A stretch of DNA of 18,843 bases. Source: an uncultured Propionibacteriaceae bacterium. GTDB taxonomy: Bacteria > Actinomycetota > Actinomycetes > Propionibacteriales > Propionibacteriaceae. Of the stretch, positions 1-8,076 are shown in pieces (position 1 is the stretch's first letter; each line of letters starts with the position of its first letter). Location of the stretch: assembly GCA_937988865.1 (NCBI GenBank), contig CALKHV010000014.1:1-18843 (forward strand). Reading direction: 5' to 3'. The position numbers and the translations under genes were made by a program. The notes under the pieces are model-generated. The model was not told where the DNA came from and did not search any database. It was given only the letters and a program-made list of their open reading frames with translations.

Positions 1-39
1 GGGTGGCCTGCTGCGGCCGTGAGCGGCAGACTGGGACGC

Positions 40-678
40 ATGCAGCTCACCCATCTCGGACACGCAGCCGTTCTCGTCGAGACCGCGGGCCTCCGCGTCC
101 TCATCGATCCCGGCAACTTCTCGGACGCCTGGCACGGACTCACCGACCTCGACGCCATCTGCGTCACCCACCTGCACCCCGACCATGTCGACCCGGCCCA
201 CGTCCCTGCCCTGGTGGCAGCCAACCCGGACGCCCGGGTGATCGTCGAACCCGGCGTGTCGGCCACCGTGGACCTGCCGCGCGCCGAGGTCCTGGGTGCG
301 GACGGGTCGGTGACCCTGGGCGGCCTCACGATCGCGGCCGTCGGCGGCACCCACGCCATGATCCACCGCGACATCCCTCTGGTCGGCAACGTCGGGCTCG
401 TCCTGTCAGCCGAGGGCGAACCCACGCTCTTCCACCCCGGCGACTGCCTCGCCGCGGTTCCCCAGGGCATCGACGTGCTGGCGTGCCCGGCCCACGGGCC
501 CTGGGCGGCGATGAAGGAGCACATCGACTTCATCCGCGCGGTCGGCGCGTCCACCGGGTTCCTCATCCACGACGGCCTGCTGAGCGAGCGGGGGTGGGGT
601 CTGGCCTTCGGACGCTACAACGACATGACTCCCACGACGTTCACCGACCGACGCGACCAGGCTGCCTGGACGGTGTGA
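40..678 (+). CDS. MBL-fold metal-dependent hydrolase (UlaG-like)
   Basis: A 212-aa member of the metallo-beta-lactamase superfamily, probably a cytosolic hydrolase of unknown substrate. The metal-binding signature HLHPDH (H44, H46, D48, H49) is intact. Further downstream are a GTHAMIH segment, an FHPGDC segment supplying the bridging Asp, and a late LIHDG His, in the order usual for UlaG-like proteins. I chose ATG 40 because family members usually begin M-x-L-T-x-x-G-H-A, as here. An in-frame GTG at 19 overlaps a TGA at 20-22 (GTGA), which could be the end of an upstream gene and would favour a coupled start at 19. The RBS before ATG 40 is weak (GGGA). The gene converges on the next one with 10 bp between stop codons. 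Fold assignment is secure; substrate is not predictable. Confidence 0.87.
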   Translation: MQLTHLGHAAVLVETAGLRVLIDPGNFSDAWHGLTDLDAICVTHLHPDHVDPAHVPALVAANPDARVIVEPGVSATVDLPRAEVLGADGSVTLGGLTIAAVGGTHAMIHRDIPLVGNVGLVLSAEGEPTLFHPGDCLAAVPQGIDVLACPAHGPWAAMKEHIDFIRAVGASTGFLIHDGLLSERGWGLAFGRYNDMTPTTFTDRRDQAAWTV

Positions 679-688
679 GTCGTGGCAC

Positions 689-1924
689 TCAGCCGATGAC
701 CTCGTCGATGGGTCGCGGCCAGATGCCGATGTTCTGCCACACGAAGTCGGGGACGCGTCCGAAGAATCCCTCGAGGAAGTCGAGGCAGGCGGCGAGCGTC
801 GCCGGTTCCTGATTCGGGACGTCCATCTGGATCGCCCCACGCTCGTCCACGCGGAACGGGTAGGGGCGCGTGGCCAGCAGGTAGCTCATCGTCTGCGGGT
901 GGAACAGGTCGGACGCGAACTTCGCGTCATCACACCGCACCGTGAACTCGCGGTCGAAGTCGACCGACTCGAACGTGCGCCGCTTCCCTTCGCCGAACCA
1001 CCCCCGGTTCACCGAGAAGGGCGGGAACCGGAAGCTCGGGTGGAACTCCGTGACCTCTTCGCTGTGGTGATCGGTGACGGTGCGCGTGTGCGTCTGGCCG
1101 TTGGTGGTCGTCGTCTCGGTGTGGGTCGTCTGCCAGGTGTGGGTGAGCGCGACGAAGCTGATGGGTGAGCGGGTGTCGCCGAACAGGACGTCCGAGGCGG
1201 CGTGGTGCGTCCCGCCCCCGGTGACCTCGACGAGGTCGAGCGCACTGTCGTCACTGCGCCGGTAGACCCAGTCGGGGTGGTGGTGGACGCTCAGTTCGGC
1301 GGGCGGCTGCTCGCCCGCGAAGGATCCGAACCCGGGACTCGACAGGGCGTCCGCGATCGGCGCCAGACGCTCCAGGAAGGACGCGAGCTCCTCCGCGTCC
1401 CGGGGTGCGCCGAGGGCGACCACCTGGTCATGGTCGACGGTGAGGGTCACCGGTGTGGGGAAGGCGTCGAGGGAGGCCCGGATGGACGCCCACGCCTGTT
1501 GCCCGAAAGCGACGTCCGAGGTGACGACGGCAGGGTGGTCAGCGATCTGCGTCCCCGTGACACCAGGAAGGTCGCCTCCGGTCGGCACCACGTAGAACTC
1601 GGGCAGCGAGTGGGGGAGTCGCATGGTGACGACGTGGCCGGGCACCCGCACCGCGTCACAGCGGTACTCGAAGCACTGGAACTCCCGCCCACCGGCCGTG
1701 CGTCCGATGATCTGGTCGTCGACCTCGCGGCCGCGTCCGAGGCCGAACGGGGGGCGATTGAGCCCCCACGCGACCCGGGGTGACGGTGTCTCGACGAACG
1801 CCCAGCCATGGGCCGTGAGTTCGGCCACATAGCGGCGACGCAGCACGTACCGGACGATGAAGACTGAACCCACCAGGACCGGGATCGCGAGGAGCGCGAC
1901 GATGACGAGGTTGCCCAGATACAT
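689..1924 (-). CDS. uncharacterised single-pass membrane protein
   Basis: A 411-aa protein whose family I do not recognise with certainty. Residues about 4-29 form one hydrophobic helix followed by RRR, so it is likely membrane anchored with most of the chain in the cytosol. The body looks alpha/beta and contains a Thr/His-rich polar stretch around residues 265-295 (repeated TT, HT and TRTV) that resembles a beta hairpin. The late pattern VDFDREFTV, then DDAKFA and a leucine-rich helix, loosely recalls DUF3137-type proteins; this is a memory-based similarity only. The start is supported by GAGGAG about 5 nt before ATG. It lies 39 bp downstream of the EamA transporter on the same strand and may share its transcript, although hairpins lie in the gap. 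Confidence 0.8.
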   Translation of the reverse strand: MYLGNLVIVALLAIPVLVGSVFIVRYVLRRRYVAELTAHGWAFVETPSPRVAWGLNRPPFGLGRGREVDDQIIGRTAGGREFQCFEYRCDAVRVPGHVVTMRLPHSLPEFYVVPTGGDLPGVTGTQIADHPAVVTSDVAFGQQAWASIRASLDAFPTPVTLTVDHDQVVALGAPRDAEELASFLERLAPIADALSSPGFGSFAGEQPPAELSVHHHPDWVYRRSDDSALDLVEVTGGGTHHAASDVLFGDTRSPISFVALTHTWQTTHTETTTTNGQTHTRTVTDHHSEEVTEFHPSFRFPPFSVNRGWFGEGKRRTFESVDFDREFTVRCDDAKFASDLFHPQTMSYLLATRPYPFRVDERGAIQMDVPNQEPATLAACLDFLEGFFGRVPDFVWQNIGIWPRPIDEVIG

Positions 1925-1940
1925 GCCCGCTCCTCATCCC

Positions 1941-1978
1941 GGCCGGTCGGCCCAGGGTCAGGGTCAGGTTACCCTGAC
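1941..1978 (-). terminator. hairpins at the end of the EamA gene
   Basis: GTCAGGGT (1957-1964) pairs perfectly with ACCCTGAC (1971-1978) around a 6-nt loop and spans the stop codon of the transporter. Just beyond lies GGCCG-GT-CGGCC (1941-1952). Neither has a U-tract, so this may be a weak terminator or attenuator between the transporter and the downstream membrane protein. The inverted repeats are seen directly; the function is inferred. Confidence 0.35.
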
Positions 1979-2890
1979 GTACGCGGGCTCGAGCACGGGC
2001 TCCGGGACGCGCACAGGTCGGCTGAAGCGGCGCTGCGGACGGATCACGAGCCAGGACGCGGCCATCACGGTGGCACCCCCGACGAGGATGCGCCAGTCGA
2101 GCAGTTCGCCACCCAGCAGGATCGCGAAGAACGCAGCCCAGACGGGCTCGGAGCTCATGATGACGGCGGCGCGGGTGGGCTCGACGTGGGCCTGTGCCCA
2201 GATCTGCAGGAACAGGGTGAGGGCTCCGCAGAGGACGCCGAGGTAGGCGATGCGTCCCCAGTCGAGGGCGGACGTCGGGACGGTCAGGCCACCCGGCGCT
2301 GCGAAGATGCCGCACGTCACCACGAGGACGCCGGTCTGCACGATCGTCAGGCTCATCGAGTTCTTCGGCGTGGCGAACTCACCGGCGAGGATGATGTGGC
2401 CGGCGAAGGCGAGGGCGGCGACCAAGGTCATGAGCTCACCGACGCCGGGGCCGGTGCCGCCCGCAGACGGGGTCAACGACAGGATGCCCATCCCGACGGT
2501 GGCGAGCACGGCGGCGCCGCCGATCACGCGGGTGATCCGCTTGCCGAGGAAGACCGCGGCGAGCAGGGGGGTGGCCACGACGTAGAGGCCGGTGACGAAA
2601 CCACTGATGGACGCCGACGTGAACGGCAGCGCACTGGTCTGCAGCACCTGGGCGACGCTGAAGGCAGCACCCATCGACAGGCCCTTGACGAGCGTGGCGC
2701 GATCCATCCGCAGGCTGCGCGGGGTGATGACGGCCAGGACGACGAAGGCCAGCGCGAAGCGGAGGAAGAGGAGGTCGGGCGCGGGCAGACGGTCGACGAG
2801 GTCCTTCAGGACGAAGAACGTCGACCCCCACAGTGCCGCCATCACCAGCATTGCTGCGGTGGCCAGGCGGTGCGCGCTAAATTCTCTCAT
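1964..2890 (-). CDS. EamA/DMT-family transporter
   Basis: A 308-aa inner-membrane permease of the drug/metabolite transporter superfamily (EamA, RhaT-like). The sequence alternates hydrophobic helices with short loops and fits ten transmembrane segments in two EamA repeats, about residues 10-140 and 150-285. The first helix has the typical AALWGSTFFVLK signature and the next holds the LFLRFALAF motif. The end of the second repeat carries SSEPVWAAFFAILLGGE, matching the conserved family motif. The substrate cannot be told; amino-acid or metabolite export is common in the family. Start ATG 2890 is supported by a -10 box ending 6 nt upstream, implying a leaderless mRNA. Confidence 0.92.
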   Translation of the reverse strand: MREFSAHRLATAAMLVMAALWGSTFFVLKDLVDRLPAPDLLFLRFALAFVVLAVITPRSLRMDRATLVKGLSMGAAFSVAQVLQTSALPFTSASISGFVTGLYVVATPLLAAVFLGKRITRVIGGAAVLATVGMGILSLTPSAGGTGPGVGELMTLVAALAFAGHIILAGEFATPKNSMSLTIVQTGVLVVTCGIFAAPGGLTVPTSALDWGRIAYLGVLCGALTLFLQIWAQAHVEPTRAAVIMSSEPVWAAFFAILLGGELLDWRILVGGATVMAASWLVIRPQRRFSRPVRVPEPVLEPAYVRVT

Positions 2891-2926
2891 GGATTGAGTC
2901 TATCGCAAATGATCTTGCGGACGCAA
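2891..2926 (-). promoter_or_regulatory. leaderless promoter of the EamA gene
   Basis: On the minus strand, TTGCGT (2926-2921), an 18-bp spacer and TAGACT (2902-2897) form a sigma70/SigA-like promoter. Only 6 nt separate the -10 from the ATG, so transcription should start at or next to the start codon, and no Shine-Dalgarno is present. Confidence 0.6.
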
Positions 2927-2964
2927 AGCCAGCATGCCGCAGTTTTCACGGTGCGAGGGGTGGT

Positions 2965-5058
2965 TCAACTCACGTAGACAGTGATGGTCGAACCCTGGGG
3001 AGCGGACGCCCGTGCGCCCGGGACCGTCGCCGAGATGATTCCCAGGCGCAGCCAGCTGGGGGTGGCGTACTCGATCTTGACGGCGAAACCGGCGTCCTTG
3101 AGCAGCTTCACCCCGGCCGCCTCGCCCTTGAACGTCACACCGGGCACGGTCACCATGACCGGGCCCTTCGAGACGACGAGGGCGACCGTGTCGCCCTTCT
3201 TGCCCTCGCCCTTGGCGGGGTCCTGCGAGATGACCAGCCCGGATGCGACGGTCTTCGAGTTGGCCGTGGTCGAGGTGACGACGAAGCCCAGCTTCTCCAG
3301 CTGCTTGGTGGCGGCGTCCAGGGTGAGCTTGTTCACGCTCGGGATCGGGATCGGCTTGGGCCCCTTCGAGACGACCAGGTCGACCGTGGTCTGACGCTTG
3401 ACCTTCACGCCCGGCTCGAGTGAGGCCTTCAGCACGATGCCGCTGGCGATGGTCTCGCTGTACTGCTGCGTCACCGTGCCCGCCCGCAGCGAGTTCGTGG
3501 TCAGGGCGCTCGTGGCGGCCGTCTGGCTCAGCCCCACGAGGGTGGGGACGGCGTACCGCTCCGGGCCCAGCGAGAGCCAGGCGTGGATCTCCGAGCCGCG
3601 ACGCACCTCTTCACCGGCGTCGTGGTCAGACCGGATGACCGTCCCCTTCGCGACGGTCTCGGAGTACTCCGAGCCGAACGAGATCGTGAGTTCGTTGGCG
3701 CGCGCCACCTGCGCGGCCCCGTCCTCGCTGAGCCCCTGGACGACCGGGACGGCCGTGTAACGACCGACCGACAGGTACCAGTAGCTGCCCAGGGCGACGG
3801 CGAGTGCCAGCAGCAGCACCAGCACGAGCCCGACGACGCCGCGTCGACGGCGGTGGACGGGTGCCTGGGAGAAGTTGTAGTGGCTGGGCGTCCGGGGACT
3901 GCGGGGCACGGGGACCGAGTGGGGCGTGACCGAACTGCGTGCGGACGCGGGGACGCCGGGAACAGGGGTGATCACGCGTCCCGAGTCGGAGACGCGCTCG
4001 GAGTGGTAGTCGACCGGGCTGACCGGCGTCCGTGCACGCACCCGCGGCAGGGCGGTCGTGGGGGCCGAGCCCGGCGACACCGGACGCACGGGCACGAGCG
4101 GCGCGGTCACCGTCGCGTCCGCCGGTCGGGTGCGCATGGACGCCGACATCTGCGCGGTGAGGGCAGGGTCGTCCATGATGCCCTGGGCGAGCGCCCGGCG
4201 TGCCCGCCGCAGAAGGTCGAGCATCGCTCGTCCGTCAGCGGGCCGATCGGACGGGTCGCGACGCGTGCAGGCCAGCACCAGGGCGTCCAGGTAGGGCGGG
4301 ATGATCCGTCGGGAGTCGTTCGACCTGGCCAACAGGGTTGACGGCGCCGGGATGTTGTTGTGCACGTGGCTGTAGGCCACCTGGATCGGCGTGTCACCCG
4401 TGTGGGGCTTCTTGCCGGTCAGGAGTTCGAACAGCACGACCCCGGCGGAGTAGACGTCGCTGCGGGTGTCGGCGAGACCCGAGACGACGAGTTCGGGGGG
4501 CAGGTAGCTGACGGTGCCGATGAGAAGCCCCTGCGTCGCGGTGGCCGTCTGCCCGGTGAGGGCGCGCGCCAGACCGAAGTCGGCGACCTTGATCTCGCCA
4601 CGATCGCTGATGAGCACGTTCTCGGGCTTCACGTCGCGGTGCACGAGCCCGGCCTCGTGGGCTGAGGCGAGTGCGCTGATGACGGGTTCCATCAGGTCGA
4701 GCGCGCGCAACGGGGCGAGCGGACCCTCGCGGGTGATCACGTGACGCAGGGTGCAGCCCTGGATGTACTCCATGACGATGTAGGGACGTCCGGCATCGTG
4801 GCCCTGGTCGAACACGCCCACGACGTGGGAGTGGGTGAGCCGGGCAGCGGCGCGCGCCTCGCGGTCGAACTTGCGGGCGAAGTCGTGGTCGTCGCCGAGC
4901 CCGTCGTGCATGACCTTGACGGCGACGGTGCGGGTGAGGCGGCGGTCCTGGGCGCGGTAGACCGTCGCCATGCCGCCACGTGCCAACTTCGCAAGGATTT
5001 CGTAGCGACCGTCCAGCACACGCCCGACCAGCGGGTCGCTCATGCTTGTCGTGGACAC
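2965..5058 (-). CDS. pknL: PASTA-domain serine/threonine protein kinase (PknL-like)
   Basis: A 697-aa receptor kinase. The cytosolic kinase domain (about 18-290) has a Gly-rich loop with Ala in the first position (LARGGMATVY), catalytic Lys48 in VAVKV, HRDVKPEN with D142, DFG with D160, and an activation loop rich in Thr before GTVSYLPPE (PPE instead of APE). A Pro/Arg/Ser-rich linker leads to one transmembrane helix (about 407-429). Four extracellular PASTA repeats follow, opening with AVPVVQG, AVPTLVG, IPIPSVN and VTVPGVT. PASTA repeats in this class bind muropeptides or lipid II, linking the kinase to cell-wall state. GTG 5058 is chosen because GGAG sits 6 nt upstream; ATG 5043 is an alternative. 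Neighbouring idsA-like and metF genes match the mycobacterial and corynebacterial pknL locus, hence the name. It could be another PASTA kinase such as PknB, but no FtsW/PbpA genes are nearby. Confidence 0.9.
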   Translation of the reverse strand: MSTTSMSDPLVGRVLDGRYEILAKLARGGMATVYRAQDRRLTRTVAVKVMHDGLGDDHDFARKFDREARAAARLTHSHVVGVFDQGHDAGRPYIVMEYIQGCTLRHVITREGPLAPLRALDLMEPVISALASAHEAGLVHRDVKPENVLISDRGEIKVADFGLARALTGQTATATQGLLIGTVSYLPPELVVSGLADTRSDVYSAGVVLFELLTGKKPHTGDTPIQVAYSHVHNNIPAPSTLLARSNDSRRIIPPYLDALVLACTRRDPSDRPADGRAMLDLLRRARRALAQGIMDDPALTAQMSASMRTRPADATVTAPLVPVRPVSPGSAPTTALPRVRARTPVSPVDYHSERVSDSGRVITPVPGVPASARSSVTPHSVPVPRSPRTPSHYNFSQAPVHRRRRGVVGLVLVLLLALAVALGSYWYLSVGRYTAVPVVQGLSEDGAAQVARANELTISFGSEYSETVAKGTVIRSDHDAGEEVRRGSEIHAWLSLGPERYAVPTLVGLSQTAATSALTTNSLRAGTVTQQYSETIASGIVLKASLEPGVKVKRQTTVDLVVSKGPKPIPIPSVNKLTLDAATKQLEKLGFVVTSTTANSKTVASGLVISQDPAKGEGKKGDTVALVVSKGPVMVTVPGVTFKGEAAGVKLLKDAGFAVKIEYATPSWLRLGIISATVPGARASAPQGSTITVYVS

Positions 5059-5116
5059 ACAAAACTCCAAAGAACACGGTCGGGGAAGGAAGGCCGTGTC
5101 AGCCCTATGGAGTGCC

Positions 5117-5146
5117 AGTGTAGGCCGGGGTCCGGGCAATCGCGAA
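5117..5146 (-). promoter_or_regulatory. predicted promoter of the kinase gene
   Basis: On the minus strand, TTCGCG (5146-5141), an 18-bp spacer and TACACT (5122-5117) form a candidate promoter. The transcript would have a leader of about 50 nt ending in the GGAG ribosome site before GTG 5058. Confidence 0.45.
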
Positions 5147-5224
5147 GCTGTCGGCGGGCGAGTCTCGGCCGGCGCCCGCGTGCCGCCCTGCGCGGAAAGG
5201 GTGTTCGCGGGCGTCCGCGCTGAA

Positions 5225-5237
5225 TAAGGTGGGCCTC
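5225..5237 (+). promoter_or_regulatory. -10 box for leaderless start of the ThiE-like gene
   Basis: TAAGGT (5225-5230) fits the actinobacterial TANNNT -10 pattern and lies 7 nt before GTG 5238, placing the transcript start at the start codon. No convincing -35 is seen. The same bases could instead serve as a weak Shine-Dalgarno for GTG 5238. Confidence 0.4.
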
Positions 5238-6011
5238 GTGACTGCTCTCATGGCACTTGATGCCCGCCTTCGACTGGCGAAACTCCACCTGATCACCGAC
5301 GTCCGCGAATCGAGCCACGATTTCGGTGATTTCGTGGCCGCAGCCTTCGCCGGCGGTGTCGACGTGATCCAGATCCGGGACGCGTCCGCCGGCGACGCGG
5401 CCCTGTCCGGCGCGCTCGAACAGGCACGCGAGATCGCCTACGCGTCCAATGGGTTGGTCGTGGCGGGGAACGCGCCCGACGCCGCGTCCCGTGCCAAGGC
5501 CGACGCGCTTCACCTGGGGGCGGCGTCCGGGATGACTCCCCGGCAGGGACGCAGGTTCCTGCACAAGTGGGGTCTGCTCGGGCAGTCGGTGCACGACACC
5601 GACGACCTCGGACGCGCTCTCAAGTCGACGGGTGTCAACTACCTCTTCGTCGGGCCTGTCTTCGGCCAGGTGAAGGGGGCCGAGATCCCTGGCCTCGCGC
5701 TCGTCGAGGCCGCGGCCTCACGGGTGCCCGCGGGCAAGCCCGACGGCGTCCCGTGGTTCGCGGTCGGCGGCATCACGGCGGCCACCCTGCCCGACGTGTT
5801 GGCTGCAGGGGCGCGTCGCGTGGCTGTCTCGGCGGCGGTGACCCGCGCGTCCGACCCGCAGGCTGCAGCCCGCGAACTCAGGGACGCTCTCGACGCTGCG
5901 TGGGCGTCCGACCCGGCGATGGAGGCCTACGTGATCGCCCAGACACCCCCGGCCACAGCCACCCTGGCGCCCGGCGAACCCGTCGAGGACACCTCGGGAC
6001 TCAGCCTGTGA
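5238..6011 (+). CDS. ThiE/TenI-like thiamine phosphate synthase-family protein, active site degenerate
   Basis: A 257-aa TIM barrel of the thiamine phosphate synthase/TenI superfamily. Barrel landmarks are clear: LHLITD (16-21), VIQIRD (43-48), LHLG (91-94), GQSVHD (115-120), YLFVGPVF (135-142), WFAVGGI (173-179) and VAVSAAV (195-201). Compared from memory with Bacillus ThiE, several ligands for Mg2+ and pyrophosphate are changed: the Lys of QLREK is Ala49, the Asp of the N-D pair is Ala79, and the Asp of GQDD is lost in LGAASG. Gln45, Arg47, Asn78, Ser117 and Lys146 remain. True ThiE activity is therefore doubtful; a TenI-like tautomerase (His119 in SVH) or a new role is possible. A tail of about 30 residues after the barrel is Pro/Ala/Thr-rich. 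GTG 5238 was chosen from the -10 spacing; ATG 5250 is also possible. No other thi gene is in view. Confidence 0.8.
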   Translation: MTALMALDARLRLAKLHLITDVRESSHDFGDFVAAAFAGGVDVIQIRDASAGDAALSGALEQAREIAYASNGLVVAGNAPDAASRAKADALHLGAASGMTPRQGRRFLHKWGLLGQSVHDTDDLGRALKSTGVNYLFVGPVFGQVKGAEIPGLALVEAAASRVPAGKPDGVPWFAVGGITAATLPDVLAAGARRVAVSAAVTRASDPQAAARELRDALDAAWASDPAMEAYVIAQTPPATATLAPGEPVEDTSGLSL

Positions 6012-6037
6012 GCTCCTGACCAAGAGACGTCCACGGC

Positions 6038-7138
6038 TCAGAAACTGCGTCGCACACAGGCCTCGGCGAGTGCCGCGAGGGCTGTGCGTCCCTCGTCGGT
6101 GATCTCGGCAGCGTCCAGGGCATCGAGCGCGGCGCGGTAGCCGTCCTCGATCGTGTGTTCCATCGCGTCCAGCGCTCCGGACGCCTCGATGATCGCCCGG
6201 CCCCGCGCGACGTCGTCCGCGGTCAGGGCGTGGTCGCCCAGCATGGCGTCGAGTTCGGCGGCGTCCGCATCGCTCGACCCGTGCAGCGCGTGGGCCATCA
6301 GGACGGTCCGTTTGCCCTCGCGGAGGTCGTCCCCGGCGGGTTTGCCGGTGAGTTCCTCGTCGCCGAAGATGCCGAGCACGTCGTCGCGGAACTGGAAGGC
6401 GCGTCCGAGGGGGGACGCGAAGGCGGCCAGCGCGTCCAGCACGTGTTCGGATGCACCGCCCAGCGCGGCCCCGAACTGCACGGGACGCTGGACCGTGTAG
6501 CGATTGGTCTTGAACTCGACCACGCGGTGGGCCGTGGCGAGGGCGTGGTCGAAGTCGAGGGACGCGGGCGCCGACTGGGCGACGACGTCGAGCCACTGGC
6601 CGCAGGTGACCTCGGTGCGCATGGCCTCGACCAGGGGGAGGGCTCGTGCGAGGGACGCCGGGTCGACGCCCGACCGGGCGAGCATCTCCTCGCTCCACAC
6701 GATCAGCAGGTCACCCAGCAGGATCGCGCCGGCGCGTCCGAAGGCCTCGGGCGTGCCGCGACCCCGTCGGGCGCGGTGCAGGTCTTCGAGTTGACGATGC
6801 ACGGCCGGGACGCCGCGTCGCGTGTCGGACGCGTCCATGAGGTCGTCATGCACGAGGGCCGAGACGTGCAGCAGGTCGAGGCTGGCGGCAGCAGCCACGA
6901 GAGGCGCCGGGTCGGCAGGGTGCCCGCCGGCCGCGACGCACCCCCAGAAGGCGAACGCCGGACGCAGTCTCTTCCCACCGGCCGTGAACTCCCCGGCCAG
7001 GGAGTGAAGGGGTGCCAGGTCGGGGCCGATCGCGTCCAGTTCGATGGCCCGTGCGTCCAGGAATTCGGTGATCGCCGACCCCACTGCAGCACGGAAATCG
7101 GCGCTCGCGGGGTCTCGTGGATCGAAACGGGTGGGCAC
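6038..7138 (-). CDS. idsA: polyprenyl diphosphate synthase (IdsA-type, likely GGPP synthase)
   Basis: A 366-aa trans-isoprenyl diphosphate synthase that condenses isopentenyl diphosphate with allylic diphosphates in the cytosol. It has the GGKRLRP substrate motif (54-60), the first Asp-rich motif DDLMD (98-102) followed by RRG, and the second, RDDVLGIFGD (251-260). The residues four and five positions before the first motif are small (A94, S93), which in this family permits chains longer than farnesyl, so geranylgeranyl diphosphate is the likely product. It starts at GTG 7138 and diverges from metF across a 25-bp gap with a shared palindromic -10. The likely downstream uses are carotenoid, menaquinone or polyprenol synthesis. 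It converges with the ThiE-like gene. Confidence 0.93.
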   Translation of the reverse strand: MPTRFDPRDPASADFRAAVGSAITEFLDARAIELDAIGPDLAPLHSLAGEFTAGGKRLRPAFAFWGCVAAGGHPADPAPLVAAAASLDLLHVSALVHDDLMDASDTRRGVPAVHRQLEDLHRARRGRGTPEAFGRAGAILLGDLLIVWSEEMLARSGVDPASLARALPLVEAMRTEVTCGQWLDVVAQSAPASLDFDHALATAHRVVEFKTNRYTVQRPVQFGAALGGASEHVLDALAAFASPLGRAFQFRDDVLGIFGDEELTGKPAGDDLREGKRTVLMAHALHGSSDADAAELDAMLGDHALTADDVARGRAIIEASGALDAMEHTIEDGYRAALDALDAAEITDEGRTALAALAEACVRRSF

Positions 7139-7163
7139 TCGTCGAGCCTATAGGGTGGTCGCC
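7139..7163. promoter_or_regulatory. divergent overlapping -10 elements (idsA-like / metF)
   Basis: The whole 25-bp space between the two start codons is built round CCTATAGG (7147-7154). On the plus strand TAGGGT (7151-7156) lies 7 nt before ATG 7164. On the minus strand TAGGCT (7150-7145) lies 6 nt before GTG 7138. Both genes would be leaderless, and each -35 region would fall inside the other gene. Confidence 0.6.
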
Positions 7164-8063
7164 ATGCCCACGCCCCTCGACGACCGGCCCACCATCGCCG
7201 ACCTCCTCGCCGCGGGGAAGAGCCCCCTGTGGAGCTTCGAGTTCTCCCCTCCGCGGGACGACGCGGCCGCTGCCGCCCTGTGGCAGGCGATCGAGCACCT
7301 CGAAACCCTGCACCCCGATTTCGTCTCGGTGACCTACGGTGCCAACGGGTCGACCCGCCATCGCACGATCGACCTCACCCGGCGCATCGCCGCCACCTCG
7401 ATGCAGACCGTCGCCCACCTCACCTGCGTCGACCAGAGCCGCGCCGATCTCGAGGCCACGATCGACGCCTACGGCGAGGTGGGGGTTCGGCACGTGCTGG
7501 CCATCCGGGGTGACATGCCCGGCGGGCCGACGGTGCCGTGGGTCAGCCACCCCGAGGGTCTCGGCAATGCGACCGAACTCGTGCGCGTCGTGAAGTCGCG
7601 CGGCGACTTCTGCGTGGGCGTCGCCGCCTTCCCCGACGTCCACCCCGAACGCCGGGACGCCGACCTGGACGCGAGGATCCTCGTCGAGAAGGCCGAAGCG
7701 GGCGCGGAATTCGCGATCACCCAGTTGTTCTTCGACGCGGACGCCTATTTCGCGCTGGTCGAGCGCGTCCGGGGTCTTGGCTGCGAGATCCCGATCATCC
7801 CCGGCATCATGCCGGTGACGAACCTCGCGCAGATCGAGCGATTCGCCGAACTGTCCGGCGCTGACCTGCCGGCGTCCGTCGTCGAGCGCCTCCGCAGCGT
7901 CGGGGACGATCGCGCTGCGGTCCGCCACGTGGGCGCCGAGATCGCGTCCGAACTGTCGGTGACCCTGCTGCGCGGGGGAGCACCGGGCCTGCATTTCTTC
8001 ACCCAGAACCGGTCGACCGCCACCCGCGAGATCGTCTCGATGCTGCTCGAACGGCGTTGGTAA
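7164..8063 (+). CDS. metF: 5,10-methylenetetrahydrofolate reductase
   Basis: A 299-aa cytosolic flavoprotein reducing methylene-THF to methyl-THF, the methyl donor for methionine synthesis. Family signatures appear in order: FEFSPP with catalytic Glu26, SVTYGA, LAIRGDMP, the flavin-binding ITQLFFD segment, IPIIPGIMPV, and the closing GLHFFTQN. Length matches bacterial MetF (about 290-310 aa). The reading frame is open further upstream, but ATG 7164 is the right start: it fits the family N-terminus, and earlier starts would overlap the divergent synthase gene. The transcript is probably leaderless. It converges on the helicase gene with 13 bp between stops. Mycobacteria keep a MetF-like gene beside idsA2 as well. 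Confidence 0.95.
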   Translation: MPTPLDDRPTIADLLAAGKSPLWSFEFSPPRDDAAAAALWQAIEHLETLHPDFVSVTYGANGSTRHRTIDLTRRIAATSMQTVAHLTCVDQSRADLEATIDAYGEVGVRHVLAIRGDMPGGPTVPWVSHPEGLGNATELVRVVKSRGDFCVGVAAFPDVHPERRDADLDARILVEKAEAGAEFAITQLFFDADAYFALVERVRGLGCEIPIIPGIMPVTNLAQIERFAELSGADLPASVVERLRSVGDDRAAVRHVGAEIASELSVTLLRGGAPGLHFFTQNRSTATREIVSMLLERRW

Positions 8064-8076
8064 CGGCCGGCAACCC

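Noticed and set aside
1..22. Possible tail of an upstream plus-strand gene ending at TGA 20-22
   Set aside because: Only six codons are visible, so it cannot be supported as a feature; it is noted only for the start choice of the first gene.
6155..7153. 332-aa plus-strand open frame
   Set aside because: Antisense shadow of the polyprenyl synthase gene, created by high GC; no motifs.
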